Source: an uncultured Bacteroidales bacterium
GTDB lineage: Bacteria; Bacteroidota; Bacteroidia; Bacteroidales; UBA932
Length of the DNA stretch: 58,948 nucleotides
NCBI GenBank assembly: GCA_905234475.1
Contig: CAJOHX010000013.1
Location: 1-58,948 of the forward strand
Reading direction: 5' to 3'
Part shown: piece after piece, positions 41,285 to 50,982 of the stretch
How positions within the stretch are numbered: the stretch's first letter is position 1
Layout: each line of letters opens with the position of its first letter
Made by a program: the position numbers and the translations under genes
Notes under the pieces: model-generated
What the model was told of the DNA's origin: nothing
Database searches by the model: none
What the model saw: the letters and a program-made list of their open reading frames with translations, nothing else

Positions 41285-43417
41285 ATGGCAAAGAAACAGA
41301 AGACCAATGGCTATCCCTGGAAATACTGCTCCCTGGGCGGTGTGGTCCGGGTCAATATTACCTCCGGCGAGGACATCGCCCACCTGGGCGAGCTCGACCA
41401 GAAGCTCTGGACGGTCCTGAGCTGTCCGACGAAGGACCTGGAGCTGGACAGCCGCACCCTGCAGCTGATCGACACCGACGGTGACGGGCGCGTCCGCGTG
41501 GCAGAGATCGTCGCCGCGGCGCAGTGGCTCACCGGCGTGGTCAAGGACAAGGACGCCATCCTCAAGGGCGACAGCGTGCTCCCGCTGGACGGCATCAACA
41601 CCGACTGCGAGGCAGGGCAGAAGCTGTATGATTCCGCAAAGCACATCCTGCAGAACCTCGGCCTGGAGAAGGACGAGATCAGCGTCGACGAGGCCGCCGA
41701 CAGTGTCGCGATCTTTAAGGACACGAAATTCAACGGCGACGGCATCATCACCCCCGCTTCCGCGGACGACGAGGCGCTGAAGCCGCTCATCGGCACGATT
41801 GCCGAGAAGATCGGCTCCGCGACGGACCGCAGCGGCGAGGCCGGTGTCACGGCCGAGCACATCGAGGCGTTCTACGCCGCCCTGGCGGACTATGCCGCCT
41901 GGCAGGAGGCCGCCGAAGCCGGCAAGGCCGCCATTTTCCCGTATGGGGACAATACCGCCGCGGCCCTGGACGCCTGCAACGCCGTCCGGGACAAGGTCGC
42001 CGACTACTTCATGCGCTGCAAGCTGATCCGCTTCGACGAGGGCGTCGCGGGCGCCGTGGATGTGTCGGCGGACCGCGTGGGCGCCATCAGCGACAAGAAC
42101 CTCGCCACGCAGGCGGAGGAGATCGCCACCTATCCGCTGGCGCGCCCCGCGAAGGAGGCCGTGCTGCCGCTGGATGCCATCAACCCGGCATGGCAGGGGG
42201 CATTCGCCGCCGTCAAGGCGCTGGTGCTGGACGTCGATTTCCCGAAGGCGAAGGGCATCACCGAGGAGCAGTGGCAGGGCGTGCTGGACAAGTTCGCGCC
42301 CTACTGCGCCTGGCTTGCGGACAAGAAGGGCGAGGCCGTGGAGGCCCTGGGCCTGGACGAGGTCAAGGCCCTGCTGAAGGCCGACCGCAAGGCCGACCTG
42401 CTCGCACTGGTCGACGCCGACAAGGCCCTCAAGGACGAGGCGGACGCCATCGACGAGGTGGGCCGCCTGATGCTGTACTACCGCGATTTCGCGAAGCTGC
42501 TGCGCAATTATGTGATATTCACCGACTTCTACGGCCGCAAGCAGGGCACGCGCGGCATCTTCGAGACCGGTAAGCTGTATATCGACGAGCGCTGCTGCGA
42601 CCTCTGTATCAAGGTGTCCGACATGGGCGCCCATGGCGACATGCCCAAACTCAGCGGGATGTTCCTGCTGTACTGCAAGTGTACCTCCAAGGCCAAGGGC
42701 GAGACGATGGACGTCGTGGCCGTGATGACGGACGGCAAGACCCGCGACCTGCGTCCCGGCAAGAACGGCTTGTTCTACGACCTCGACGGCGGCGACTGGG
42801 ATGCCGTGATCACCAAGGTCGTGGAGAATCCCATCAGCGTCAAGGAGGCGTTCTGGGCCCCGTACCGCAAGGTGGCGAATTTCATCTCGGACAAGATCGA
42901 CAAGTCCGCCGCCGACAAGGATGCGGCCGCCATGTCCAAGCTCCAGACCAAGGCCGATGCGGGCGCCGAGGGCGCCAAGCAGCCCTTCGACATCGCCAAG
43001 TTCGCCGGCATCGCCGCGGCCATCAGCCTGGCCCTGGCCGGCATCGGCGCCGTGCTGGTGGCGCTGGGCGCGGCCGTCAAGAGCCTGGTGTGGTGGCAGT
43101 GGCTCGTGATCATCGCCGCCGTGATGCTGATCATCTCCGGCCCTTCCTGCTTCATCGCCTGGCGCAAACTGCGCAAGCGCAACCTCGGGCCCGTGCTCAA
43201 CGCCAACGGCTGGGCCATCAACTCGCAGGTGCTGGTCAACATCCTCTTCGGCAAGACCCTCACCAGCGTGGCCAAGTACCCGAAGATGAAGCTCGACGAC
43301 CCGTATGCCAAGCGCACGCCCCTGTGGCGCAAGATCCTGTGCTGGGTGCTGGTCCTGCTGGTGATCGCCTTCGCGGTGCTGTATTTTACCAATAACCTCG
43401 GCTGGCTCGGACTGTAA
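41285..43417 (+). CDS. Large EF-hand-containing membrane protein, unknown function
   Basis: 710 residues from ATG 41285 (MAKKQKTNGYPWKYCSLGG). A GTG 36 bases upstream overlaps the -7 box. A canonical EF-hand loop DTDGDGRVRVAE starts near residue 62, and a second, imperfect one (DTKFNGDGIITP) near 145. The middle is helical with many Ala and Lys residues and a Cys-rich patch (DERCCDLCIKVSD, YCKCTSK) at about residues 440-465. Three membrane segments are near 572-597, 602-625 and 683-700. I know no function for the family. It is translationally coupled to the glycosyltransferase (stop and start overlap as TAATG). Confidence 0.75.
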   Translation: MAKKQKTNGYPWKYCSLGGVVRVNITSGEDIAHLGELDQKLWTVLSCPTKDLELDSRTLQLIDTDGDGRVRVAEIVAAAQWLTGVVKDKDAILKGDSVLPLDGINTDCEAGQKLYDSAKHILQNLGLEKDEISVDEAADSVAIFKDTKFNGDGIITPASADDEALKPLIGTIAEKIGSATDRSGEAGVTAEHIEAFYAALADYAAWQEAAEAGKAAIFPYGDNTAAALDACNAVRDKVADYFMRCKLIRFDEGVAGAVDVSADRVGAISDKNLATQAEEIATYPLARPAKEAVLPLDAINPAWQGAFAAVKALVLDVDFPKAKGITEEQWQGVLDKFAPYCAWLADKKGEAVEALGLDEVKALLKADRKADLLALVDADKALKDEADAIDEVGRLMLYYRDFAKLLRNYVIFTDFYGRKQGTRGIFETGKLYIDERCCDLCIKVSDMGAHGDMPKLSGMFLLYCKCTSKAKGETMDVVAVMTDGKTRDLRPGKNGLFYDLDGGDWDAVITKVVENPISVKEAFWAPYRKVANFISDKIDKSAADKDAAAMSKLQTKADAGAEGAKQPFDIAKFAGIAAAISLALAGIGAVLVALGAAVKSLVWWQWLVIIAAVMLIISGPSCFIAWRKLRKRNLGPVLNANGWAINSQVLVNILFGKTLTSVAKYPKMKLDDPYAKRTPLWRKILCWVLVLLVIAFAVLYFTNNLGWLGL

Positions 43418-44618
43418 TGGACCTTCCTTCCCTACCTTTCGTCGTGCTGGAGCGGGCCAATGTCGGCCTGTTCTGCGATTCGTTCCCGCCCGTGATGGAC
43501 GGCGTGGCCGTGTGCATGGAGAACTATGCCCGCTGGATGCAGAAAAAGGTTGGCGGGGTGTGCGTGATCACGCCCGAAGTGCCGGGCACGGACTATGGCC
43601 AGTATGACTTCAAGGTCTACGACTACTTCTCCGTGCCGGTGCCCAAGCGGGCCCCGTACGTGACGGGGATCGCGGAGATCGATCCGATCTGGCTGGCGAA
43701 GATCGCAACCACGCGCTTCAAGATCGTGCACGCGCACTGCCCCTTTGCCACCGGCCAGGCGGCGCGCCGTATCGCCCGCCTGCAGGAGATTCCCCTCGTG
43801 GCGACCTTCCACAGCAAGTACCGCGACGATTTCGCGCGCGTGCTGCCCAAGCTCGCCACGGACATCGCGGTCGACGCCATCATTGATTTCTATGAGCGGG
43901 CCGACCTCGTGTGGGTGCCGCAGGCATCCACCGTCGAGGTGCTCCGCGAATACGGCTACAAGGGCCACGTGGAGGTGATGGACAACGGCTCCGACCTCGT
44001 GGCGGACTATCCCGAGAAGTACTTCGTGGAAGCCCGGCAGCGCCTGGGCGTGGGCCCGGACGAGTTCGTGATGCTGTTCGTGGGGCAGCACATCTGGGAG
44101 AAGAACACGCGCCTCATTATCGAGGCCCTGTCCCGCATCGACGACGTCCCCTTCCGGATGTTTTTCGTGGGCACGGGCTACGCGGCGGAGGAGATGAAGG
44201 CGCTGGTCAGCGAGCGGGGCCTGGACCGCAAGGTCCGCTTCGAGGGCATGATTACCGACCGGGAGAAGGTGACGGACTACTATGCCGCTGCAGACCTGTT
44301 CCTGTTCCCCTCGCTGTACGACACGGCGGGGCTCGTGGTGCAGGAGGCGGCGGCGCTCGGCACGCCGTCCGTGATGGCGCGCGAGGCCACCGCGTCATCC
44401 ACGACGGGCAGGACGGCTTCCTGACGGACAACGACCCGGACAGGATGGCGGCGCTGCTGCGCAGCCTGATCCACGACCCGGAGCGCGTGCACCGCGTGGG
44501 CGTGCAGGCCGGCAAGTCGCTGGTCCGCTCCTGGGAGGACTGTGTGGGAGAAGTGCTGGAGCGCTACAACGCGCTGCTGAAGAGCCGGGGCCTGCCGCTC
44601 ATCGAACCTCAAAAATAG
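43417..44618 (+). CDS. GT4-type glycosyltransferase (frame broken near 44390)
   Basis: It begins at ATG 43417, overlapping the previous stop. The N-terminal GT-B domain has GLFCDSFPPVMDGVAVCMEN and VHAHCPFATG, and the C-terminal nucleotide-sugar domain has FVGQHIWEKNTRLIIEAL and FPSLYDTAGLVVQEAAALGT. After MAREAT the frame is lost. In another frame the family end continues as VIHDGQDGFLTDNDPDRM and runs to the stop at 44618. About 10 bases seem to be missing around 44385-44393. Such enzymes move a sugar from a nucleotide sugar to a lipid or polysaccharide acceptor; the acceptor is unknown. The last 20 bases overlap the convergent gene. Confidence 0.8.
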
Positions 44619-46284
44619 TGCGGGCCGAGACGGCTTCGCCCTGCTCGGTCAGCCCTTCGGCGACCACTTCGAAACGTCCGCTGTAGGCGGGCGTTTTGCA
44701 TTCCAGCGTGAGGCTTTCGCCCGGCTCGAGGGTCAGCATCGGATGCCAGCAGAGGGTCTGCCGGTAGTCGGGATACTCGCTGTCCACCCCTTCGCAGGTA
44801 TACGCCAGCGGCAGGGAGCAGCCCTGGAAGTCGACCACGCGGACGTTGTCCGCAAACTGCATCGCGGGGAGGTTGCCCTTGTAGGTGACAAAGTTGACGA
44901 TGCCCGAGAAATTGCGTATCCCCACGAAATACGTGTCCATGTAGATGTCAATGCGCTTGACGAGCAGCGGATCGTAGGCGATGATTTTCTCGTGGTCCAG
45001 CACCGGGACGCCGTCCAGCAGCACGAGGGACTTCCCGGCGGGGAAATAGAAACTGCCCAGGTTGTCCGGCGTCGCGACCTGCAGCTCCCGCCTGCCGTTT
45101 GCGCGGCGGACGCGGAGCTGGAGGATGTACTCGATGAAGAGCTCCTCCATGACCGTGAAACGGGTGTAGTCGTCCAGGATGTAGCTGATGCAGTCGCGCT
45201 CGTCGAAAATGCAGTGCGTCCGGGCGGGCAGGGCGGTGTAGAGCGTGTCCGCGTCGAAATCCTTTTCCAGCTGCATGCCCAGGCTGCGCAGCTCCAGGTC
45301 CCGGGCCCAGCCGGAATAGAGTTGCAGCGCCGGGATCTCCCCGGCCGGCAGGTCCAGGAAGGGACTCTCCAGCTCCAGGTGGATGCCGTTCTCCCGGTCC
45401 GCGCCCTCGATTTCGAGAAACATCTCCTGGTCGCCGTAGATATTGGAGGTGAAGAAGGTGGCGGTGCCGTCTTCGGCAATCGTCTCGGTGTAGAGGTTCT
45501 CGCCGGTGCCCGGCGAAGAGATGAAGGCGTAGCCCTTGCGGACGGCCTCGAGGCCGGCGGCGTCGGTGCCCGTGACGCGGGCGCGGATAATCTCGCCCTC
45601 GTATTCCGGGATCACGCTCCCGTCGAAGCCGCGGGCGGCGGGCAGGGAGCGGATGTCCTGCAGGAAATCGGCGATATGCTTGCCCTCCGGCGCCGGGATG
45701 CCGTCGTCGTGGCGGACGCTCAGGCTGAAGCTGACCGCTTCCGTGCCGGGGTTGCTGATGCGGAGCAGGCCCGAGGCGGAGACGGGGGTGTCGGCCGCTT
45801 CGACCACAAGGGGCCCGGCGGTGGTGGGCCCGGCGCTGGCCGCGGGTGCCTCCGGGGCCACCGTGACGCCCTCGGCCCGCTCGGTGCTGAAGGTGTTGAA
45901 CACGGACAGCGTCCGGGCGCCGGAGAGCGGGTCGAACCCCTCTTCGGAAGCGCCCAGGCGGGTGTAGGCGAACAGGCGGTAGTTGCCCGTGGGCAGGGTG
46001 GTGGGCAGGAACAGGCGTCCGGCCCCGCGGCCGCCGTCCAGGGAAATCTTGGCCGTCTGGACCATCCCCGTCGGGGAATGGATCTCCACATAGGCCGTCT
46101 TGCTGAAGGAGGACAGCCCGCCCGTGGCGGCGTCCACGCACCAGGCCGACAGCCACACGGCGTCGCCGGCCACGTAGACGTCCCGGTCGGTCGCGATATA
46201 GACACGCTCCCGGAGGCGCTCCGCCCCGTAGAGACTCAGCAGCGAAACGCCCAGGCATATCAGGATAGTCAGGATCTTTTTCAT
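44599..46284 (-). CDS. MG2/TonB-plug-like surface protein, cassette copy 1
   Basis: 561 residues. Signal peptide (MKKILTILICLGVSLLSLYG), then an MG2-like domain beginning ERVYIATDRDVYVAGDAVWL. The C-terminal part resembles a TonB-receptor plug (LVLLDGVPVLDHEKI, then DPLLVKRIDIYMDTYFVG and SGIVNFVTYKGNLPAM) but there is no beta-barrel after it. Cysteines in DFQGCSLPLAYTCEG and LECKTPAYSG are shared with the paralogue at 51028-52725. It is the last gene of the cassette and starts 13 bases after the DUF4249 gene. Its role is unknown; it may bind the receptor or its ligand at the cell surface. Confidence 0.75.
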   Translation of the reverse strand: MKKILTILICLGVSLLSLYGAERLRERVYIATDRDVYVAGDAVWLSAWCVDAATGGLSSFSKTAYVEIHSPTGMVQTAKISLDGGRGAGRLFLPTTLPTGNYRLFAYTRLGASEEGFDPLSGARTLSVFNTFSTERAEGVTVAPEAPAASAGPTTAGPLVVEAADTPVSASGLLRISNPGTEAVSFSLSVRHDDGIPAPEGKHIADFLQDIRSLPAARGFDGSVIPEYEGEIIRARVTGTDAAGLEAVRKGYAFISSPGTGENLYTETIAEDGTATFFTSNIYGDQEMFLEIEGADRENGIHLELESPFLDLPAGEIPALQLYSGWARDLELRSLGMQLEKDFDADTLYTALPARTHCIFDERDCISYILDDYTRFTVMEELFIEYILQLRVRRANGRRELQVATPDNLGSFYFPAGKSLVLLDGVPVLDHEKIIAYDPLLVKRIDIYMDTYFVGIRNFSGIVNFVTYKGNLPAMQFADNVRVVDFQGCSLPLAYTCEGVDSEYPDYRQTLCWHPMLTLEPGESLTLECKTPAYSGRFEVVAEGLTEQGEAVSARTIFEVR

Positions 46285-46297
46285 CGGCAGGGGGTGT

Positions 46298-47563
46298 CTA
46301 TTGGTTACCGTCGGGCCAGTCGGCCGGTTTCTTCTTGGTGCCGCCCTGCAGGCGGCAGTCGATGCAGATGGCCATCGCCCAGGTGTAGTCGGACGGGATC
46401 ATGGCGCCCGTCTCGTCGTCCACCACGATGGAATTGTATTCCTCGTGATAGGGCAGGAAACCGCCTCTGTACAACTCTTCGGCCAGTGAGATGTTGTTGT
46501 AGGCGATGGTGGTATCGGCCCGTGTGAAAGGCAGGGGCGGCCGGAAGAACTGCTCGACGGAGTTGTCGTAGTACATCACCGCCCGGGCCGGGACGGCGGC
46601 GTTCAGGTAGCCCATCACCTGGACGGTCGGGTCCGAGATGCAGCGGACGTTGCTGGCCATCTCGCTGGGCACGGGCGCGAAGATGGAGCCCTGGTCCGAG
46701 CTGTTCTGCACGATGTTGTTCCAGTAGTTGTAGGCGTCCTCGCTCAGGGCCTGCAGGTTGACCGTGATCCGGTACAGGACCTGGAGGCGCTTGTCGCTGA
46801 GGGGGATGGTGTGGAAGGCAAGCTTCTCGAAGCGGTCCTCCGTCTGGTTGGCGGTGGAGAAGATGTTGATCTGCGGAGAAGTCTGGGTATCCCAGCAATA
46901 ATACAGGGTGGGATAGGCGGTCTGGTAATATCCTCCCGAGTAGACGTATTTCCTGCTGAACTCGTCCCAGCGCCGGGTTTGCGGGACATATTCGACATGG
47001 GAGTGGACGTCGCTGTGGTACTCCCAGGTCTCGGTGAAGGACCAGCGGAAGTAGTGCGAGCCGTTGCAGTGCATCGACAGGCCGACCCAGAGTTCGTCGA
47101 ACTCGTCGTGCAGGCTGTAGGTGAGCGCATCGATGGTCGGGGCCGGGCAGGGGGTGAGCCAGTCGGACTCGAACTCGTTGCTGATGATATTGCTCCCGGA
47201 GAGGGTGTTGATATGCAGTCGGTAGCGCTGGCCTTCCTGCAGGTGGGAGGTGTCGAAGGCGAGCTGCATTTTCCCCGCCGGGATGGTCGGGTCGTCGACC
47301 GGCGTGCCGTCCACCCGCGTCCCGTCTTCCCCCTCGATGTAGCCTTCGGCCTGGATGGGAACAAATTTATAGCCGGACACGTCGAACGGGCGGACCTGGC
47401 TGAGCTTGACGGTAGTGATGGCGCCGACCAGGATGTCTCCCTCGATCACCAGGGGGTATTCGCCGTCCCGACGGATATCCACCTTAAAGGGGTAGATGCA
47501 GGTCACGGCAAGCAGGGCTGCTGCGGAGAGTGCCGCGATGCGGAGAAGAATCCGGGTATCCAT
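46298..47563 (-). CDS. DUF4249 lipoprotein, cassette copy 1
   Basis: 421 residues. Lipoprotein signal with the cysteine in AALLAVTCIYPFKVDI, followed by the DUF4249 opening DGEYPLVIEGDILVGAITTV. The central part has many Tyr and Trp residues and conserved cysteines (YYCWDTQ, MAICIDCRLQGGTKKKPADW). Start overlaps the TonB receptor stop by one base. It is expected on the outer membrane next to the receptor and is divergent from its paralogue (52734-53948), whereas the receptors are much more alike. Confidence 0.85.
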   Translation of the reverse strand: MDTRILLRIAALSAAALLAVTCIYPFKVDIRRDGEYPLVIEGDILVGAITTVKLSQVRPFDVSGYKFVPIQAEGYIEGEDGTRVDGTPVDDPTIPAGKMQLAFDTSHLQEGQRYRLHINTLSGSNIISNEFESDWLTPCPAPTIDALTYSLHDEFDELWVGLSMHCNGSHYFRWSFTETWEYHSDVHSHVEYVPQTRRWDEFSRKYVYSGGYYQTAYPTLYYCWDTQTSPQINIFSTANQTEDRFEKLAFHTIPLSDKRLQVLYRITVNLQALSEDAYNYWNNIVQNSSDQGSIFAPVPSEMASNVRCISDPTVQVMGYLNAAVPARAVMYYDNSVEQFFRPPLPFTRADTTIAYNNISLAEELYRGGFLPYHEEYNSIVVDDETGAMIPSDYTWAMAICIDCRLQGGTKKKPADWPDGNQ

Positions 47564-50214
47564 CAGAACTTGAGGTTAAGGTTGATATACGGGATGGGCG
47601 AGGCGAAAACCGACAGCATGTAGCTCTCCGTGCCGTCGAAGAAGACCGAATAGGCATTCTTGCGGGCGGTGACGTTGTACACGCCGACGGTCCAGGACAT
47701 GTGCGTGAACTGCTTGAGGTAGTGGCCCGGGTCGATGTTGACCGACAGGTCCAGCCGGAAGTAGTCCGGGATGCGGTAGGTGTTGCGCTGCGAGTAGGCG
47801 AGGCGCTCGCCGTCGCCGTACTCGAAGGTGCCGATGGGCAGGGTGACGGGCCGTCCCGTGGAATAATCCAGGTTGGCGGACACGGAGTAGCGGTGGGTGA
47901 ACTTGTAGTTGGCCACCATCTTGACTTCGTGCGGCTTGTCGTGCGGGGCGTTGTACCATGCGCCGCCGTTGATGGTGGCAACGCCGCGGTCCTCCATTTC
48001 GCGCAGCTGCGCGCGGGAGAAGGAATAGGAAATCCAGCCCGTGAGCTTGCCGGAGGTCTTTTTGGCCATGAGCTCCACGCCGTAGGCCTTGCCGTAGGTC
48101 TCCACGAGGTCGTCGGCAAGGTGGGGGTTCATCATGGTGGTGGCGCCGGACTTGTAGTCGAGCTGGTGCGCCGTGCGCTTGTAGTAGGTCTCCAGCGTGA
48201 GGTCCACCGTGCCGTCCGCGACGGTCCAGTACAGGCCGGCCGCCGCCTGCCAGCCCGTCTGCGGCCGGATGCGGTCGGTGGACAGCTGCCAGGTGTCGAT
48301 CGGGGAGATGGACGAGGTGTTGGTGATGAGGTGGATGTGCTGGCTCATCGTGTTGAAGCCCGCCTTGAACGAGAGGTTGTCCCGGAAGGAATACTTGCCG
48401 GACAGGCGGAACTCCGGGTTGAAGTAGAACTTCGACGGATTCAGGGCCAGCATGCCGCTCAGGCGCACGCCGCCTTCGAGGGTCAGGCCGGGCGTCACGG
48501 TCCAGCTGTCGCTGGCGAACAGGGCGGGCTCCAGGGCCTGCTGCCGGTCGAGCGCCCAGGTGCGGACCAGCGACTCTCCCTTGTAGAGTGGGGACATGGC
48601 CCCGGGCTGCAGGTTGTAGAAGGTGGCGTTGGCCCCGAAGGTAAAATCGTGGGCGTCCGAGGCGGTGTAGCGGAAGGTGGCCTTGACGAAGCCCTGGTCG
48701 ATCCCCGTGTTCACCTTGTAGCCGGACTTCTCGTTCTGGCCCAGGCTGTTGTCGAGGCGGGCGGCGTAGCGGTCGTAGCCGGCCGCGGCCGTGAGGTTGA
48801 GGCGGCTGCTCAGGCGGCTGCGCCATTTCAGCGAAGCGTTGAGGTTGGCGTAGCGGAAGGCCGGGTCGCGCGAGAACTCGAAGCCGTCCCGCGACCAGTA
48901 CAGGTAGGCCTGGAGGGTGTTGGCGTCATTGATCTTATGCGTCAGCGACGCGTTGAGGTCGCTGAACGAAGCGTTCCCGCCGGCGTACTCGCTGTCCTTC
49001 GGGAGGAGCTTCAGCAGCCAGTTGGAGTAGGTGGTACGCCCGCCGAGCAGGAAGGTGGTCCGGCCCTTGGCGATCGGCCCCTCGAGGTGGAAGCGGCTGG
49101 TCAGCAGGCCCAGGCCCAGCGAGCCGGCGACCTTGTTGGAATTGCCCTCGCGGCTGCGCACGTCCAGCACCGAGGAGATGCGGCCGCCGAATTCCGCCGG
49201 GATGCTGCTCTTGTAGAGCTCCACTTCACTGATGACGTCGGGGTTGAAGGCCGAGAAGATGCCGAAGAGGTGGGTGGGGTTGTAGATTGTCCCGTCGTTG
49301 AACAGGATCAGGTTCTGGTCCGTGGAGCCGCCGCGGACGTTGAAGCCGCTGGAGGCTTCGCCCACGGACTTGACGCCGGGGAGCGTAAGCACGGCCTTGA
49401 TGATGTCGCCTTCGCCGAAGGCGGTCGGGATCTTGCTGATGACCTCCATGCGGACGCGCTCGATGCCCATCTTGGCGTCGCGGTGGTGCGACACGGCGTC
49501 GGCGGAGACCACGGCGCCGGTCAGTGCGAGGACCTTCTCCTTCATCACGACGTCCAGCACGCCGTCGTCCCAGACCTTCAGCGTGAGGTGCATGTCGTCG
49601 AGCGAATAGCCGCTGAGGTTCAGCGTGTTGTCGCCGACGGGCAGGGGCACGCGGTAGAAGCCGGCCTCGTCGGTGACGGCGTAGGCGCCGGTCTTGTCGT
49701 CGTAGACCGACACGCCCACGAGGGGCTCGCCGGAAGAGACGTCGCGCACGTGGCCGCTGAGGTAGGCGCGGCCGCCGGTCTTCGCGCCGGGCTCGCCGAT
49801 CTCATAGACCTTGTTCTGGAAGGTCACCACGGCGCTCTGCTCGGCGAGGTACTGCTGCAGGCCGCTGTCGTCCGCGAGGGAGCGGCCGCTGTCGAAGTAG
49901 CCGGTCGGGAGGGAAGTGAATACGGATTTGCTGTGGAGGATGAAACGGGAGGTGCCGTAGCTGCTGACGATGTAGCCCTTCTCGCGCAGCGCGTCGAACG
50001 CCGCCTCCAGGAACTGTGCCCGGGGCGCGCTCACGCTGAAGGTTGCCTGCTCCGCGGCGTCCTTGACAAAATAGATGTCCGGCTGGAACTCGCGGCGCAG
50101 GAAGCGCACGAGCGAATCCAGCTCCACGCGCTTGACCTCGAGGAGATCCTGCGCGAAAAGGCCGGCGCCGCCCAGTCCGAGGGCCAGCAGGAGGGTGCAG
50201 AGGAGCCTTTTCAT
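47563..50214 (-). CDS. STN-type TonB-dependent receptor, cassette copy 1
   Basis: 883 residues. Signal peptide, then an STN/secretin-like N-terminal domain at about residues 25-95 (LDSLVRFLRREFQPDIYFVK, FDALREKGYIVSSYG). Next comes a carboxypeptidase-like regulatory domain (about 150-225: YLSGHVRDVSSGEPLVGVSV), then the plug (about 235-360: FGEGDIIKAVLTLPGVKSVG, SGFNVRGGSTDQNLILFN) and a 22-strand-type barrel ending in PIPYINLNLKF. It imports an unknown ligand using TonB. STN domains usually report to an anti-sigma factor, but none lies beside it. Its start overlaps the upstream small secreted protein by 4 bases. Confidence 0.92.
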   Translation of the reverse strand: MKRLLCTLLLALGLGGAGLFAQDLLEVKRVELDSLVRFLRREFQPDIYFVKDAAEQATFSVSAPRAQFLEAAFDALREKGYIVSSYGTSRFILHSKSVFTSLPTGYFDSGRSLADDSGLQQYLAEQSAVVTFQNKVYEIGEPGAKTGGRAYLSGHVRDVSSGEPLVGVSVYDDKTGAYAVTDEAGFYRVPLPVGDNTLNLSGYSLDDMHLTLKVWDDGVLDVVMKEKVLALTGAVVSADAVSHHRDAKMGIERVRMEVISKIPTAFGEGDIIKAVLTLPGVKSVGEASSGFNVRGGSTDQNLILFNDGTIYNPTHLFGIFSAFNPDVISEVELYKSSIPAEFGGRISSVLDVRSREGNSNKVAGSLGLGLLTSRFHLEGPIAKGRTTFLLGGRTTYSNWLLKLLPKDSEYAGGNASFSDLNASLTHKINDANTLQAYLYWSRDGFEFSRDPAFRYANLNASLKWRSRLSSRLNLTAAAGYDRYAARLDNSLGQNEKSGYKVNTGIDQGFVKATFRYTASDAHDFTFGANATFYNLQPGAMSPLYKGESLVRTWALDRQQALEPALFASDSWTVTPGLTLEGGVRLSGMLALNPSKFYFNPEFRLSGKYSFRDNLSFKAGFNTMSQHIHLITNTSSISPIDTWQLSTDRIRPQTGWQAAAGLYWTVADGTVDLTLETYYKRTAHQLDYKSGATTMMNPHLADDLVETYGKAYGVELMAKKTSGKLTGWISYSFSRAQLREMEDRGVATINGGAWYNAPHDKPHEVKMVANYKFTHRYSVSANLDYSTGRPVTLPIGTFEYGDGERLAYSQRNTYRIPDYFRLDLSVNIDPGHYLKQFTHMSWTVGVYNVTARKNAYSVFFDGTESYMLSVFASPIPYINLNLKF

Positions 50215-50945
50215 CGGGAGACAAGATTAAGGACGGTTTTGCAGAAAGCGTCGAAATCGCTGCTCCCGCCGGTCAGGCCTTCGGCCCGGAGGGCCTGGCG
50301 GATCTCCTTCTTGCGGTCGGGGAAATGGCGGAGCAGCGCCCCCCGGGATTTGATGCGGGTGAAGTGTCCCTGCGCGTCGCGCAGCCAGTAAGACTTCCGG
50401 TAGACGAAATGGCGAGCCACATCCGCGCGGTAGTTTTCGTCGTCGTAGCCGATCGTCTCGCCGTTGACGTTGTAGACGGAGGAGTTGACGTATTTGAAAA
50501 CGTGCTTGTACACGCGCTCCGGTCCCGCTCCGAACACCTCGTAGAACCCTTCGCCCAGCGCTTCGCCGGGGCCGAAGCCCACAAACTGGCGTCCGCCCAT
50601 CGTGAAGGACGGGGTGAGCGCAGGAGCAAGCGCCACAGCGAAAGGACGCCCCTCCAGATGGACGAGGGCGCGTTGCGCCACGGCGTCGATGTTGATGAGC
50701 ACGTCGTGGTAGAAATTGCCTTCGAAGGTGATGTCCCCGCGCTCGAAGTCGGGGTGGATCCAGTAGGGGTGCCCGTTGGCCGGGAAACTGTACCGGGCGG
50801 ATTCCTTGCCGCGGAAGAGGATGGAGCGTTCGCCGGCCGCGTCCTGGAAAGCCTGCAGCTCGGGGCTGAGCTGCGCCCGCGCCTGCCAGCCTGTGGCCAG
50901 GAGCAGCGCCAATACACTACCAATCAGAGACAACGCCTTTTTCAT
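50211..50945 (-). CDS. Small secreted protein, first gene of cassette copy 1
   Basis: 244 residues. Signal peptide ending near QARA at about residue 24. Then GHPYWIHPDFERGDITFEGN with a beta-rich middle, and a basic C-terminus (FPDRKKEIRQALRAEGL, DFDAFCKTVLNLVS). The family is unknown to me. The paralogue at 56562-57299 keeps the same layout, including the PDRKKEIR-type motif, but is clearly less conserved than the receptors. First gene of the operon; the -7 box is 38 bases upstream. Confidence 0.7.
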   Translation of the reverse strand: MKKALSLIGSVLALLLATGWQARAQLSPELQAFQDAAGERSILFRGKESARYSFPANGHPYWIHPDFERGDITFEGNFYHDVLINIDAVAQRALVHLEGRPFAVALAPALTPSFTMGGRQFVGFGPGEALGEGFYEVFGAGPERVYKHVFKYVNSSVYNVNGETIGYDDENYRADVARHFVYRKSYWLRDAQGHFTRIKSRGALLRHFPDRKKEIRQALRAEGLTGGSSDFDAFCKTVLNLVSR

Positions 50946-50982
50946 TCCTATCTATAACGGGAAACAGCAGGATAACTGCTTA

